From the NCBI RefSeq assembly GCF_050434925.1, contig NZ_JBNDJK010000001.1, positions 4,216,001 through 4,280,000 on the forward strand: a stretch of DNA of 64,000 nt. The letters run 5' to 3'. The notes under the pieces were generated by a model. It was not told the DNA's origin. It searched no databases and saw nothing but the letters and a program-made list of their open reading frames with translations. The position numbers and the translations under genes were made by a program. Numbering within the stretch: position 1 is the stretch's first letter; every line of letters begins with the position of its first letter. Shown here piece after piece: positions 23,364-34,109 of the stretch. This DNA comes from Inquilinus ginsengisoli_B. GTDB taxonomy: Bacteria > Pseudomonadota > Alphaproteobacteria > DSM-16000 > Inquilinaceae.

Positions 23364-26069
23364 ATGGCGATCATTCCAGGAACCCCCGGCAACGATTCCC
23401 TGAACGGGACTGCCTTTGCCGATACCATCGACGGTCTGGCGGGCAACGACACGCTGCGCGGATATGGCGGCAACGACATTCTCCGCGGCGGCACCGGCAC
23501 CGACTATATGTATGGCGATATCGGCGATGACCGGATCGAGACCGGCGGGGGCGGCGGCGACTACGGCTATGGCGGCGAGGGGATCGATACCCTGATCGGA
23601 TCGGCCGATGCCGAGACCCTCTATGGCGACGCCGGCAACGATGCGATCTATGGCATGGCCGGCAACGATACGCTCAATGGCGGCGCCGACAACGACACGC
23701 TCAGCGGCGGCGACGGCGATGATTACATCTCGACCGGCGTCGGGGTCGATATCGTCGATGGCGGCGCCGGCACCGACACCCTCTATGTCGACCGCAGCAC
23801 CACCTCGACAGGGGTCAGCTTCACCCTGAACGGCGCCGCCGGCAGCGACGGCAGCCGGGCGACCAGCATGGAGCTGATGACCTATTACGCCGGGACCGGC
23901 AACGACACCATCACGGGGGCCGGCGGCGCCGACACGATCTATGGCAGCGACGGCACCGACGTCCTGAACGGGGCCGGCGGCAACGACAGCCTCAATGGCG
24001 GGGTCGGCGCCGACACGCTCGGCGGCGGCGACGGCAACGACAACCTCTCGGGGAATGACGGCAACGACACCCTCCGCGGCGGCGCCGGCACGGATTACAT
24101 GTACGGCCAGGCGGGCGACGACCGGATCGAGACCGGCGGGGGCGGCGGCGATTACGGCTATGGCGGCGACGGCGCCGACATGCTGATCGGGTCGGCCGAC
24201 GCCGAAAGCCTCTACGGCGATGCCGGCAACGATGCGATCTACGGCCTGGCCGGCAACGATACGCTCAATGGCGGTGCCGACAACGACACGCTCAGCGGCG
24301 GCGACGGGGATGATTACATCTCCACTGGCGTCGGCGTCGATATCGTCGATGGCGGCGCCGGCACCGACACGCTCTATGTCGACCGCAGCACCACCTCGAC
24401 AGGGGTCAGCTTTACCCTGAACGGTGCCGCCGGCAGCGACGGCAGCCGGGCGACCAACATGGAGCTGATGACCTATTATGCCGGGACCGGCAACGACAGC
24501 ATCACCGGGGCCGGCGGCAACGACACGATCTATGGCGGCGGTGGCACCGATGTCCTGAACGGGGCGGTGGGCAACGACAACCTCAATGGCGGAGCCGGCA
24601 TCGACACGCTCGGCGGCGGCGACGGCAATGACAGCCTCTCGGGGAATGACGGAGACGACATCCTCCGCGGCGGTGCCGGCACGGACTACCTATACGGCAA
24701 TGCCGACAACGACCGGATCGAGACCGGCGGGGGCGGCGGCGATTACGGCTATGGCGGTGACGGCGCCGACACGCTGGTCGGGTCGGCCGATGCCGAGTCC
24801 CTCTACGGCGATACCGGCAATGATGTGATCTCCGGCCTGGCCGGCAACGACACGCTCAATGGCGGCGCCGACAACGACACGCTCAACGGCGGTGACGGTG
24901 ATGACTACATCTCCACCGGCGTCGGGGTCGATATCGTCGATGGCGGTGCCGGCACCGATACGCTCTATGTCGACCGCACCCTCATCTCGACCGGCGCCAG
25001 CTTCACCCTGAACGGCGCCGCCGGCAGCGACGGCAGCAAGGCGACCGGTATGGAGCTGATGACCTACTATGCCGGGTCGGGCATTGACACCATCACCGGT
25101 GCCGGCGGCAACGATACGATCTACGGCTATGCCGGCACCGATGTCCTGGCCGGGGCGGCGGGCAACGACTATCTCCGCGGCGGGATCGGCGCCGATACGC
25201 TCACCGGCGGCGACGGCAACGACACTGCCTATGGCGATGAGGGCAACGACACTCTCCGCGGCGGCGCCGGCACCGACTACCTCTATGGCGGGCTCGACAA
25301 CGACCTGATCGAGACCGGCGGAGGCGGCAACGATTACGGCTATGGCGGCGACGGCGCCGACACCCTGGTCGGGTCGGCCGATTCCGAGAGCCTCAACGGC
25401 GACGCCGGCAACGACACCCTCACCGGGGCGGCCGGCAACGACTGGCTCTATGGCGGGGCCGACACCGACGTCCTGCGGGGCGATGCGGGGGCCGACCACC
25501 TCGACGGCGGCACCGGCATCGACACCGCCAGCTACTACACCGGCACGGTCGGTATAGCGGTCAGCCTCGCCACCGGCCTCGGCAGCGGCGGCGACGCCCA
25601 GGGCGACATTCTGAGCGGCATCGAGAACATCTCCGGTAGCCAGGGCAGCGACAGCCTGGTCGGGAGCGCCGGCGCCAACACCCTGCAGGGCTGGAACGGC
25701 AACGACGTGCTTACCGGAGGCGACGGCAAGGATACGCTGACCGGCGGCGCCGGGGTCGACCGGTTCGTCTACAGCACCATCGCCCAAAGCCCGGTGGGCG
25801 CCAATGCCGACCGGATCACCGATTTCAGCCACACCCAGGGCGACCGCATCGACCTGTCGGTGATCGACGCCAACACCGTCGCCGCCGGCAACCAGGCCTT
25901 CAGCTTCATCGGCTCGGGCCTGTACACCGGCGTCGCCGGCCAGCTGCGCTACAGCCAGGGGGCGGGCGTCGTCACCATCGCCGGCGACGTCAATGGCGAC
26001 GGCGCGTCCGACTTCCACATCCAGCTGACCGGCGCCATCGCCTTGGTGGCGGCCGACTTCGTGCTGTAG
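23364..26069 (+). CDS. RTX calcium-binding protein with three 197-residue modules
   Basis: Large RTX protein of 901 residues with dozens of GGxGxD-type nonapeptides (GGAGTDTLY, GNDTLNGGADNDTL), which fold into calcium-bound beta rolls once outside the cell. It has no N-terminal signal peptide; a C-terminal secretion signal for a type I exporter is expected, and the end (DFHIQLTGAIALVAADFVL) is shared with the two other RTX genes at 59.6 and 61.3 kb. The central part is three tandem 197-residue modules. The C-terminal segment DRFVYSTIAQSP ... ADRITDFSH is the peptidase-M10 serralysin-like C-terminal domain, but no protease domain is present. Function may be surface adhesion or matrix. Confidence 0.88.
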   Translation: MAIIPGTPGNDSLNGTAFADTIDGLAGNDTLRGYGGNDILRGGTGTDYMYGDIGDDRIETGGGGGDYGYGGEGIDTLIGSADAETLYGDAGNDAIYGMAGNDTLNGGADNDTLSGGDGDDYISTGVGVDIVDGGAGTDTLYVDRSTTSTGVSFTLNGAAGSDGSRATSMELMTYYAGTGNDTITGAGGADTIYGSDGTDVLNGAGGNDSLNGGVGADTLGGGDGNDNLSGNDGNDTLRGGAGTDYMYGQAGDDRIETGGGGGDYGYGGDGADMLIGSADAESLYGDAGNDAIYGLAGNDTLNGGADNDTLSGGDGDDYISTGVGVDIVDGGAGTDTLYVDRSTTSTGVSFTLNGAAGSDGSRATNMELMTYYAGTGNDSITGAGGNDTIYGGGGTDVLNGAVGNDNLNGGAGIDTLGGGDGNDSLSGNDGDDILRGGAGTDYLYGNADNDRIETGGGGGDYGYGGDGADTLVGSADAESLYGDTGNDVISGLAGNDTLNGGADNDTLNGGDGDDYISTGVGVDIVDGGAGTDTLYVDRTLISTGASFTLNGAAGSDGSKATGMELMTYYAGSGIDTITGAGGNDTIYGYAGTDVLAGAAGNDYLRGGIGADTLTGGDGNDTAYGDEGNDTLRGGAGTDYLYGGLDNDLIETGGGGNDYGYGGDGADTLVGSADSESLNGDAGNDTLTGAAGNDWLYGGADTDVLRGDAGADHLDGGTGIDTASYYTGTVGIAVSLATGLGSGGDAQGDILSGIENISGSQGSDSLVGSAGANTLQGWNGNDVLTGGDGKDTLTGGAGVDRFVYSTIAQSPVGANADRITDFSHTQGDRIDLSVIDANTVAAGNQAFSFIGSGLYTGVAGQLRYSQGAGVVTIAGDVNGDGASDFHIQLTGAIALVAADFVL
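23538..25310 (+). repeat. Three 591-bp tandem modules in the RTX gene
   Basis: The landmark GAGACCGGCGG recurs at 23538, 24129, 24720 and 25311, an exact 591-bp period each time. Each unit encodes 197 residues, including YVDRSTTSTGVSFTLNGAAG or its variant YVDRTLISTG. The third copy is more diverged. Exact spacing without indels points to duplication by unequal crossover. Confidence 0.92.
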
Positions 26070-26087
26070 CGGCAGCCCGACATGACA

Positions 26088-26112
26088 ATGCCCGCCCCGG
26101 AGGGGCGGGCAT
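26088..26112. terminator. Hairpin between the RTX gene and grxD
   Basis: Perfect 11-bp stem ATGCCCGCCCC (26088-26098) and GGGGCGGGCAT (26102-26112) with a 3-base loop, between two converging genes. No T-run follows, so termination may depend on position rather than a classical U-tract. Confidence 0.65.
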
Positions 26113-26136
26113 CTGTACCGATCTGATGAGGCTGCG

Positions 26137-26475
<339 letters not shown>

Positions 26476-26496
26476 GGGATACTCGCTGGCTGAGGG

Positions 26497-26733
26497 TCAG
26501 ACTTCGGCGGCGGTGGTGTGCAGCATCAGCGCATGCAGCTCGTTGCCCATCCGGCCGCCGAGGGCCTGATAGACCATCTGGTGCTGCTGCACGCGGCTCT
26601 TGCCGGTGAAGGCGGAGCTGGTGACGTAGGCGGCATAATGGTCGCCGTCGCCGCGCAGATCCTCGATCCGCACCTCGGCGCCGGGCAGGCCATCCTTGAT
26701 CAGGCGGACGATCTCCGCCGGTTCCATCGCCAT
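26497..26733 (-). CDS. BolA-family protein
   Basis: Small protein of 78 residues with the BolA fold: VRIEDLRGDGDHYAAYVTSSAF, then the RVQQHQMVYQALGG helix, then LHALMLHTTAAE. BolA proteins form heterodimers with CGFS glutaredoxins and help in Fe-S cluster insertion or iron signalling. It lies between purL, whose stop it nearly touches, and grxD, on the same strand. Whether it is a BolA or IbaG type cannot be settled by eye. Confidence 0.92.
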   Translation of the reverse strand: MAMEPAEIVRLIKDGLPGAEVRIEDLRGDGDHYAAYVTSSAFTGKSRVQQHQMVYQALGGRMGNELHALMLHTTAAEV

Positions 26734-26734
26734 C

Positions 26735-28956
<2,222 letters not shown>

Positions 28957-28960
<4 letters not shown>

Positions 28961-29637
28961 GAAAGGATCTGCGCCAGGCCTTCGAACATGGCGCGGCCGT
29001 CGGTGTTGCCGTGCTCCGGCTCCGCCGCCCGCTCGGGATGGGGCATCATGCCGAGCACCCGCCGGTTCTCGGACAGGATGCCGGCGATGTCGTTCAGGCT
29101 GCCGTTCGGGTTGCCGCGGCCGTCCTGGTCGGCGATGTAGCGGAAGGCGACGCGGTCCTCGTCCTCCAGCCGCTTCAGCGTGTCCGGGTCGGCGAAGTAG
29201 CAGCCGTCATGGTGCTGGATCGGGATGCGCACCGTCTGCCCGGCGTTGTAGCCGCGGGTGAACGGGCTGTTCGAGGTTTCGACCCGCATCGCCACGGTGC
29301 GGGAGCAGAATTTCAGCCCGGCATTGCGCAGCAGCGCGCCGGGCAGCAGCCCCGCCTCGGTCAGGATCTGGAAGCCGTTGCAGATGCCGACGGTCGGCAC
29401 GCCGCGGGCTACCGCCTGGCGGATCGCGCCCATGATCGGCGACTGCGCCGCCATGGCGCCGGAGCGGAGATAGTCGCCGTAGGAGAAGCCGCCGGGGATG
29501 GCGATCAGGTCGGTCGGCGGCAGCTCGGTGTCGCGGTGCCAGACCATGTGGGTCGGCCGTCCGGTCGCGTGGGAGAGTGCCACGGCGAGGTCTCGGTCGG
29601 CGTTCGATCCCGGGAAGACGATGACGGCGGCTTGCAT
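28957..29637 (-). CDS. purQ: Phosphoribosylformylglycinamidine synthase subunit I
   Basis: Glutamine amidotransferase subunit of FGAM synthase, 226 residues; it supplies ammonia to PurL. The nucleophile is Cys86 in VGICNGFQ, and the partner His and Glu lie in MMPHPERA. PGGFSYGDYLRSGAMAA marks the PurQ subgroup of class I amidotransferases. The ATG at 29637 starts the family N-terminus MQAAVIVFPGSNADRD. No ribosome-binding site precedes it, and a promoter -10 ends 6 bases upstream, so the transcript may be leaderless. Confidence 0.96.
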
Positions 29638-29643
29638 GCGCGG

Positions 29644-29672
29644 GATGTAGCGGTCCCGCCGGGCCTTGGCAA
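29644..29672 (-). promoter_or_regulatory. purQ promoter, possibly leaderless
   Basis: On the minus strand TTGCCA (29672-29667) and TACATC (29649-29644) are 17 bases apart. The -10 ends 6 bases before the purQ ATG, so transcription would start on or next to the start codon. No Shine-Dalgarno-like sequence is present. Confidence 0.55.
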
Positions 29673-29741
29673 GGGCGCCGCGGGCTGTGCTGGCATGCAG
29701 GGCAGCGCGGCCTCGGCGCTGCGATGTGCGGGCGAGAAAAC

Positions 29742-29771
29742 GGCCGGCTCCGCAGGGTGGCGGAGCCGGCC
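29742..29771 (-). terminator. Terminator of the first DUF1127 gene
   Basis: Perfect 12-bp stem GGCCGGCTCCGC and GCGGAGCCGGCC with a 6-base loop. On the minus strand it is followed by GTTTTC, so it ends the DUF1127 transcript and separates it from purQ. Confidence 0.8.
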
Positions 29772-29797
29772 GGCAGGCCAGTCGCAGGGGGATAAGG

Positions 29798-30031
29798 CTA
29801 CAGGCGGAGAGGCGCGAGGCGGAGAAGCAGGTCGCGCGGGTCGTTGGCGGGGGCTGGGCCGTCGACGCCGATGTCGCGCAGCATGTGGTCGTCCAGCCCA
29901 TCTACCGGCAGCCGGGGATTGCGGCGCGCGCCCAGCGTGGCCGCGGCGGCGCCGATCAGGGCGCGCAGACCGGAGCGGCTGGTCGGCAGAGTGGCGCGAC
30001 TTTGGATATGGTCGGTGCAGGTGGTCGTCAT
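29798..30031 (-). CDS. DUF1127 small protein
   Basis: A 77-residue protein with a DUF1127 (YjiS-like) ending: RNPRLPVDGLDDHMLRDIGV, the typical 'L.dLdd.mLrDIGl' pattern. Members are small Arg-rich proteins; some in alphaproteobacteria act in phosphate, carbon or RNA metabolism, but no role can be assigned here. It is transcribed away from a LysR regulator, with a 133-bp shared region that holds an inverted repeat. The same arrangement recurs at 31938-33220. Confidence 0.82.
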   Translation of the reverse strand: MTTTCTDHIQSRATLPTSRSGLRALIGAAAATLGARRNPRLPVDGLDDHMLRDIGVDGPAPANDPRDLLLRLAPLRL

Positions 30032-30117
30032 GGCATGTCCCTTTCCGGCAGGGCGTTCGTTCGGTCATCGGGAACACCATCAGGATCGCGGTCTAGAGAA
30101 CAAACCGCAAACAGGAT

Positions 30118-30142
30118 ATTCTCTTGGACGGGATAAGAGAAT
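30118..30142. promoter_or_regulatory. Candidate LysR-type binding site
   Basis: ATTCTCTT (30118-30125) and AAGAGAAT (30135-30142) form a perfect 8-bp inverted repeat with a 9-base spacer, in the region shared by DUF1127 and the LysR gene, 22 bases before the LysR ATG. Size and spacing suit autoregulation by the LysR protein. Confidence 0.6.
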
Positions 30143-30164
30143 CTATCGAGCCGACGAGGGAACC

Positions 30165-31100
30165 ATGCGCCGTCGCCTGCCGCCGCTGAACGGGATCCGC
30201 GCCTTCGAGGCCGCGGCCCGCCACCAGAGCTTCACCCGCGCCGCCGAGGAACTGGCGGTGACCCAGGCCGCGGTCAGCCAGCAAGTGCGGCGGCTGGAGG
30301 ACTGGCTGGGCGCCAAGCTGTTCGACCGCACCGAGGGCGGGCTGGAGCTGACCGACATCGGCCGCAATTACCTGCCGGTGCTGCGCGATGCCTTCGACGC
30401 GATTGCCGAGGCCACGGCCCGGATCCGGCCGCCGCCGCATTCCGGCATTCTCACCGTATCGGCGATCCCGTCCTTCATCCGCAAATGGCTGGTGTCGCGG
30501 ATGCCGTCCTTCAACGAGCAGCAGCCCGACATCGACGTCAATCTGGACGCCGAGTCCCGGCTGGTTGATTTCAGCCGGGACCGCGTCGACTGCGCCATCC
30601 GCTTCGGCAGCGGCGCCTGGGAGGGGGTGGTGGCGGAGAAGCTGTTCTCCGAGGACACCTTCCCGGTGTGCAGCCCGGAGCTGGTCGAGGCCGGGTTGTG
30701 CCGGCTGGAGGACCTGCGCCGCTTCCGCCTGCTGCACGACGAGACGCTGGTGCAGTGGAAGCACTGGCTGCGTGCGGCCGGGATGGAGGATCTCGGCTGG
30801 GTGCGCGGGCCGCGGACGCAGGATTCGGCGCTGCTGATCCAGATGGCGATCGAAGGCCAGGGGGTGGCGCTGGCGCAGCGGGTGCTGGTGATGGACGACC
30901 TGCGTGCCGGTCGGCTGGTTCGGCCGTTCGAGCTGTCGCTGCCGAGCGACCATCTGAAGAGCGACTACGCCTATTACTTCGTGGCGCCGCCGACGGCCCT
31001 CAGCCGGCCTCTGGTCCGGGCATTCCGCGACTGGTTGTTCGCCGTCGCCGCGGAGGCCGAGGCTTCGCCGGAGGAGCCGATGGCGCTGCCGGCGGCTTGA
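30165..31100 (+). CDS. LysR-family regulator, GcvA type
   Basis: Transcription factor of 311 residues. The N-terminal helix-turn-helix is RLPPLNGIRAFEAAARHQSF followed by VTQAAVSQQVRRLEDWLG, a GcvA-type reading head. The effector domain follows, with the strand SGILTVSAIPSFIRKWLVSR and the GQGVALAQRVLV loop. The ATG at 30165 has GAGGG 6-10 bases upstream; the longer upstream frame is not homologous. It is divergent from DUF1127 and probably regulates it. A close paralogue lies at 32288-33220. Confidence 0.93.
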   Translation: MRRRLPPLNGIRAFEAAARHQSFTRAAEELAVTQAAVSQQVRRLEDWLGAKLFDRTEGGLELTDIGRNYLPVLRDAFDAIAEATARIRPPPHSGILTVSAIPSFIRKWLVSRMPSFNEQQPDIDVNLDAESRLVDFSRDRVDCAIRFGSGAWEGVVAEKLFSEDTFPVCSPELVEAGLCRLEDLRRFRLLHDETLVQWKHWLRAAGMEDLGWVRGPRTQDSALLIQMAIEGQGVALAQRVLVMDDLRAGRLVRPFELSLPSDHLKSDYAYYFVAPPTALSRPLVRAFRDWLFAVAAEAEASPEEPMALPAA

Positions 31101-31121
31101 GCGCCGCCGGCTTGGGCCGGG

Positions 31122-31862
31122 TTAAGCCAGCGCCTCGTCGAAGAATGTCAGCAGCCGCTTCCAGTGCCGCTCGGCGCCGGTCTCGTTGTAGACGCTGTGG
31201 TCGGGCACCGCCCAGCCATGCGCCATGCCGACGTAGTTCTCGATGATGTGGTCGACGCCGCCCCGCCGCAGGGTTTCGGCCAGCCGGGCCGACTGCTCCG
31301 GCGGGAAGCTGTTGTCGACCTCGGCGACGCCGACATAGACGCGGGCCTTGATCTTGTCGGCGAGCAGATGCGGGCTGTCCGGCGCCTCGCCGGCCAGGTT
31401 GCCGCCATGGAAGCTCGCCGCCGCGGCGATCCGGTCGGCATAGGACGCGGCCGCGGTCAGCGCCCGGGCGCCGCCCATGCAGTAGCCGACGGCGCCGATC
31501 GGGCCTGTGACCTTCTCGGCGTCGAACACGTCGAGGAAGGCGGCCGTGTCGCGCCGCGTCATCTCCTGGCTGGTCTCGCGCAGCATCGTCATGATCTGGG
31601 CGCGGGCCGTCTCGTCGCCGAAGGACGCGCCGGTGAACGGGCCGTACGCGCCGAAGCGGTAGAACAGGTCCGGCAGCAGCACGACATGGCCCGAATCGGC
31701 CAGCCGCTGCGCCATACCGGCCAGCGAGGCCCGCGGGCCCATCGCATCCATGTAGAGGATTGCGCCGCGCAGCGTCTTGCCGGTCGCGGCAGCGCTGTCG
31801 GGGTGGAACAGCGCCGCCTTGGCCGTCCCGTCCGACGTCTTGATCTGGAGGTCGCGCCTCAT
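31122..31862 (-). CDS. Dienelactone hydrolase family protein
   Basis: Alpha/beta hydrolase of 246 residues. The nucleophile is the Cys in VGYCMGGARAL, as in dienelactone hydrolases, the acid is an Asp/Glu in VYVGVAEVDNSF, and the His is in GMAHGWAVPD. YMDAMGPRASLAGMAQRL and LLPDLFYRFGAYGPF complete the family pattern. The natural substrate is unknown, and there are no aromatic-degradation genes nearby. It sits between the two DUF1127/LysR pairs. Confidence 0.88.
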   Translation of the reverse strand: MRRDLQIKTSDGTAKAALFHPDSAAATGKTLRGAILYMDAMGPRASLAGMAQRLADSGHVVLLPDLFYRFGAYGPFTGASFGDETARAQIMTMLRETSQEMTRRDTAAFLDVFDAEKVTGPIGAVGYCMGGARALTAAASYADRIAAAASFHGGNLAGEAPDSPHLLADKIKARVYVGVAEVDNSFPPEQSARLAETLRRGGVDHIIENYVGMAHGWAVPDHSVYNETGAERHWKRLLTFFDEALA

Positions 31863-31937
31863 CTGCCAATCCCTGGTGGCTCGCCCCGGCCGCGGGAGCG
31901 CTATCGAGAAGGAGCGGCCGTGGCGGGATCATAGGCT

Positions 31938-32159
31938 TCATTCCCGCCAGAACGGCTTGCGGCGCATGGTCTCGATCTGGTCGCGGCTCAGGCCGAGGTC
32001 GCACAAGGTGTCGTCGTCCATGCGCTGCATCCGGCCGCGCGCCTCGATCCGGGCGCACCACAGCACCGGCAGGGCCGCGACGCGGCGGAGCAGGACAAGG
32101 ATGGGGTTCGGCCGCTTGCGGGGTGCCGCGCGGCGTTCGTCAACGCAGAAGCTGGTCAT
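31938..32159 (-). CDS. DUF1127 small protein, second copy
   Basis: A 73-residue Arg-rich protein ending in RGRMQRMDDDTLCDLGLSRD, the DUF1127 signature, then IETMRRKPFWRE, a common C-terminal extension of the longer members. It is divergent from a LysR gene exactly as the first DUF1127 gene is. Function unknown. Confidence 0.85.
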   Translation of the reverse strand: MTSFCVDERRAAPRKRPNPILVLLRRVAALPVLWCARIEARGRMQRMDDDTLCDLGLSRDQIETMRRKPFWRE

Positions 32160-32255
32160 GATACGGTCCTGATCGAGGTTGGGAGATCAGGGGTCGACCC
32201 GTGCCTCTAAGATCGGTCCTGGCGGCCGCGGCGGCAAACGGGATAGTCTGGCCCT

Positions 32256-32276
32256 AGACCAATAAAAACTTGGCCT
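32256..32276. promoter_or_regulatory. Candidate LysR-type binding site, second pair
   Basis: AGACCAA (32256-32262) and TTGGCCT (32270-32276) match at 6 of 7 positions around an AT-rich 7-base spacer, between the second DUF1127 gene and its divergent LysR gene. The sequence differs from that of the first pair. Confidence 0.4.
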
Positions 32277-32287
32277 GTGAGGTCGGA

Positions 32288-33220
32288 ATGGGATGGCGTC
32301 TGCCTCCGTTGAATGGCGTGCGGGCCTTCGAGGCGGCGGCGCGGCACCGCAGCTTCACCCGCGCCGCGGCCGAGCTGTCGGTGACTCAGGCTGCGGTCAG
32401 CCAGCAGGTGCGCCGGCTGGAGGACTGGCTGTCGGTCAAGCTGTTCCGCCGCCGCGAGAACAGCCTGGAGCTGACCGAGGCCGGCCGCACCTATCTGCCG
32501 CCGGTCAGCGCCGCCCTGGCCGGCATCGCCGATGCGACGGCGCAGATCGCGCCGGGTCGCACTGCTGGCGTGCTCACCATCAGCACCACCCCGTCCTTCG
32601 CCGCGAAATGGCTGACGGCACGCCTGCGGGGGTTCACCGCGGCGCATCCCGATATCGACGTCAACGTCACGGCATCGCTGGCCCGGGTCGATCTCGAGGG
32701 CGGGGAGGCGGATTGCGCCACCCGCTGGGGCCAGGGCGGGTGGGAGGGGCTGGCGTGCGACCGGCTGTTCACGGACGACAGCTTCCCGGTCTGCAGCCCG
32801 GCGCTGCGCGACGGGCCGCCAGGGCTGCGCACGCTCGACGACCTGCGCCGGCACACGCTGCTGCACGACCAGTCCCTGGCGCCCTGGCGCGACTGGCTGC
32901 GCGCCGTCGGCATGGCGGATGTCGACTGGGTGCGCGGATTGCGGGTCAGCGATTCCTCGCTGACCATCCAGGCGGCGATGGAAGGGCAGGGGGTGGCGCT
33001 GGTCGTGTTCTCCCTGGTGGCCGACGACCTGGCGGCGGGGCGGCTGGTGCGGCCGCTCGACCTCTCGGTGCCAAGCCCCGCCAGCTACCATTTCGTCGCC
33101 ACGACGCGGGCGCTGCGCCGGCCGATCGTCCGGGCGTTCCGCGACTGGATCGTCGCCGCGGCAGCCGAGACCACCCTGGCGCCGAGGGAACCGGTCGCGT
33201 CGTCGCCCCCGGCCGATTGA
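32288..33220 (+). CDS. LysR-family regulator, GcvA type, second copy
   Basis: A 310-residue paralogue of the regulator at 30165. The helix-turn-helix reads RLPPLNGVRAFEAAARHRSF followed by VTQAAVSQQVRRLEDWLS, and most of the effector-domain landmarks are shared (HDQSLAPWRDWLRAVGMADV, EGQGVALVVFSLVADD). The ATG at 32288 is preferred over the TTG at 32270. It is divergent from the second DUF1127 gene. Together the two pairs look like a duplicated unit whose copies have diverged. Confidence 0.93.
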   Translation: MGWRLPPLNGVRAFEAAARHRSFTRAAAELSVTQAAVSQQVRRLEDWLSVKLFRRRENSLELTEAGRTYLPPVSAALAGIADATAQIAPGRTAGVLTISTTPSFAAKWLTARLRGFTAAHPDIDVNVTASLARVDLEGGEADCATRWGQGGWEGLACDRLFTDDSFPVCSPALRDGPPGLRTLDDLRRHTLLHDQSLAPWRDWLRAVGMADVDWVRGLRVSDSSLTIQAAMEGQGVALVVFSLVADDLAAGRLVRPLDLSVPSPASYHFVATTRALRRPIVRAFRDWIVAAAAETTLAPREPVASSPPAD

Positions 33221-33293
33221 ACCACGCCCGGACTTGTCGGGCGCTGCCGGCCGGACCATCTGCCTTCCGGTACAACGATTGGAGGAGAGGCGC

Positions 33294-33989
33294 GTGATCG
33301 ATCCGAAGAAGCTGTTCGAGGATTTCCTCGGCGGCGGTGCGAAGCAGTCCGGCGGCAAGGGCTCCGGCCTGTCCGGCAACCTCGGCACGCTGGCCACAGG
33401 TGCTGTCGGCGGCGGGTTGATCGGCCTCCTCCTCGGCTCGAAGAAGGTCCGCAAGTTCGGCGGCAGCGCGCTCGGCTATGGCGGCGCCGCGGTGCTCGGC
33501 GGCCTGGCCTACAAGGCGTGGCAGGACTGGTCGGCCAACCGGGCGCCGGCCCCGGCCCAGCCACCGGCGCAGCAGCCGCTGGCACTGCCACCGCCGCGCA
33601 GCCCGTTCGACCTCGAGACGCAGAACGCCGCCGGCGGCGGCGACGCGCGCATCGCCGTGGTGCGGGCGATGATCGCCGCGGCCAAGGCCGACGGCCATAT
33701 CGATGCTGAGGAGCAACGGGCCCTGTTCGACCGCATCGGCCAGCTCAACCTCGGCACCGAGGAGAAGGCGTTCGTGATGGACGAGCTGGCCAAGCCGCTC
33801 GACATCGCGGCGATCGCGGCCCTGCCGGCGTCGCCGGAGCAGGCGGCGGAGATCTGGCTGGCCTCACGCCTGGCGATCGACGCGGACGATCCGCGCGAGA
33901 AGGCCTATCTCGACGATCTGGCGACGCGGCTGAAGCTGCCCGAGGGGCTCGCAGCCCATCTCGAGGCGCAGGCGGCCGCGGTCGCATAA
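33294..33989 (+). CDS. DUF533 (YebE-like) membrane-associated protein with TerB-like domain
   Basis: A 231-residue protein of the DUF533 family. The N-terminal third is Gly-rich with a short hydrophobic region (GAVGGGLIGLLLG ... GYGGAAVLGGLAYKAW), then comes a Pro/Ala linker, and the C-terminal part is a TerB-like helical domain (VRAMIAAAKADGHIDAEEQR, WLASRLAIDADDPREKAYLD). The GTG at 33294 has GGAGGAGAGG immediately before it. The role of the family is not established; members often respond to envelope stress. Confidence 0.88.
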   Translation: MIDPKKLFEDFLGGGAKQSGGKGSGLSGNLGTLATGAVGGGLIGLLLGSKKVRKFGGSALGYGGAAVLGGLAYKAWQDWSANRAPAPAQPPAQQPLALPPPRSPFDLETQNAAGGGDARIAVVRAMIAAAKADGHIDAEEQRALFDRIGQLNLGTEEKAFVMDELAKPLDIAAIAALPASPEQAAEIWLASRLAIDADDPREKAYLDDLATRLKLPEGLAAHLEAQAAAVA

Positions 33990-33997
33990 CCCCTTCG

Positions 33998-34087
33998 CTG
34001 TCATGCCACGGCTTGACCCGGGCATCCAGAGACTGTCGATGCCGCTCCGTGGCCCCTGGATCGCCGGGTCTAGCCCGGCGATGACAG
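33998..34087. repeat. Intergenic palindromic repeat element, second copy
   Basis: A 90-bp element bounded by CTGTCAT and ATGACAG, with GGCTTGACCCGGGCATCCAG and CCCCTGGATCGCCGGGTCTA inside. Order and words match the element at 6035-6128. It lies between the converging DUF533 and purS genes. Confidence 0.7.
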
Positions 34088-34109
34088 GAAGTGGGACGAC
34101 CGCAGTGCC

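Noticed and set aside
23538..25310. Regular DNA repeats that might look like a CRISPR array
   Set aside because: The 591-bp period is in frame, codes for protein and has no short repeat/unique spacer pattern.
24690..26018. A long minus-strand frame opposite the RTX gene
   Set aside because: It is a shadow of the repeat codons.
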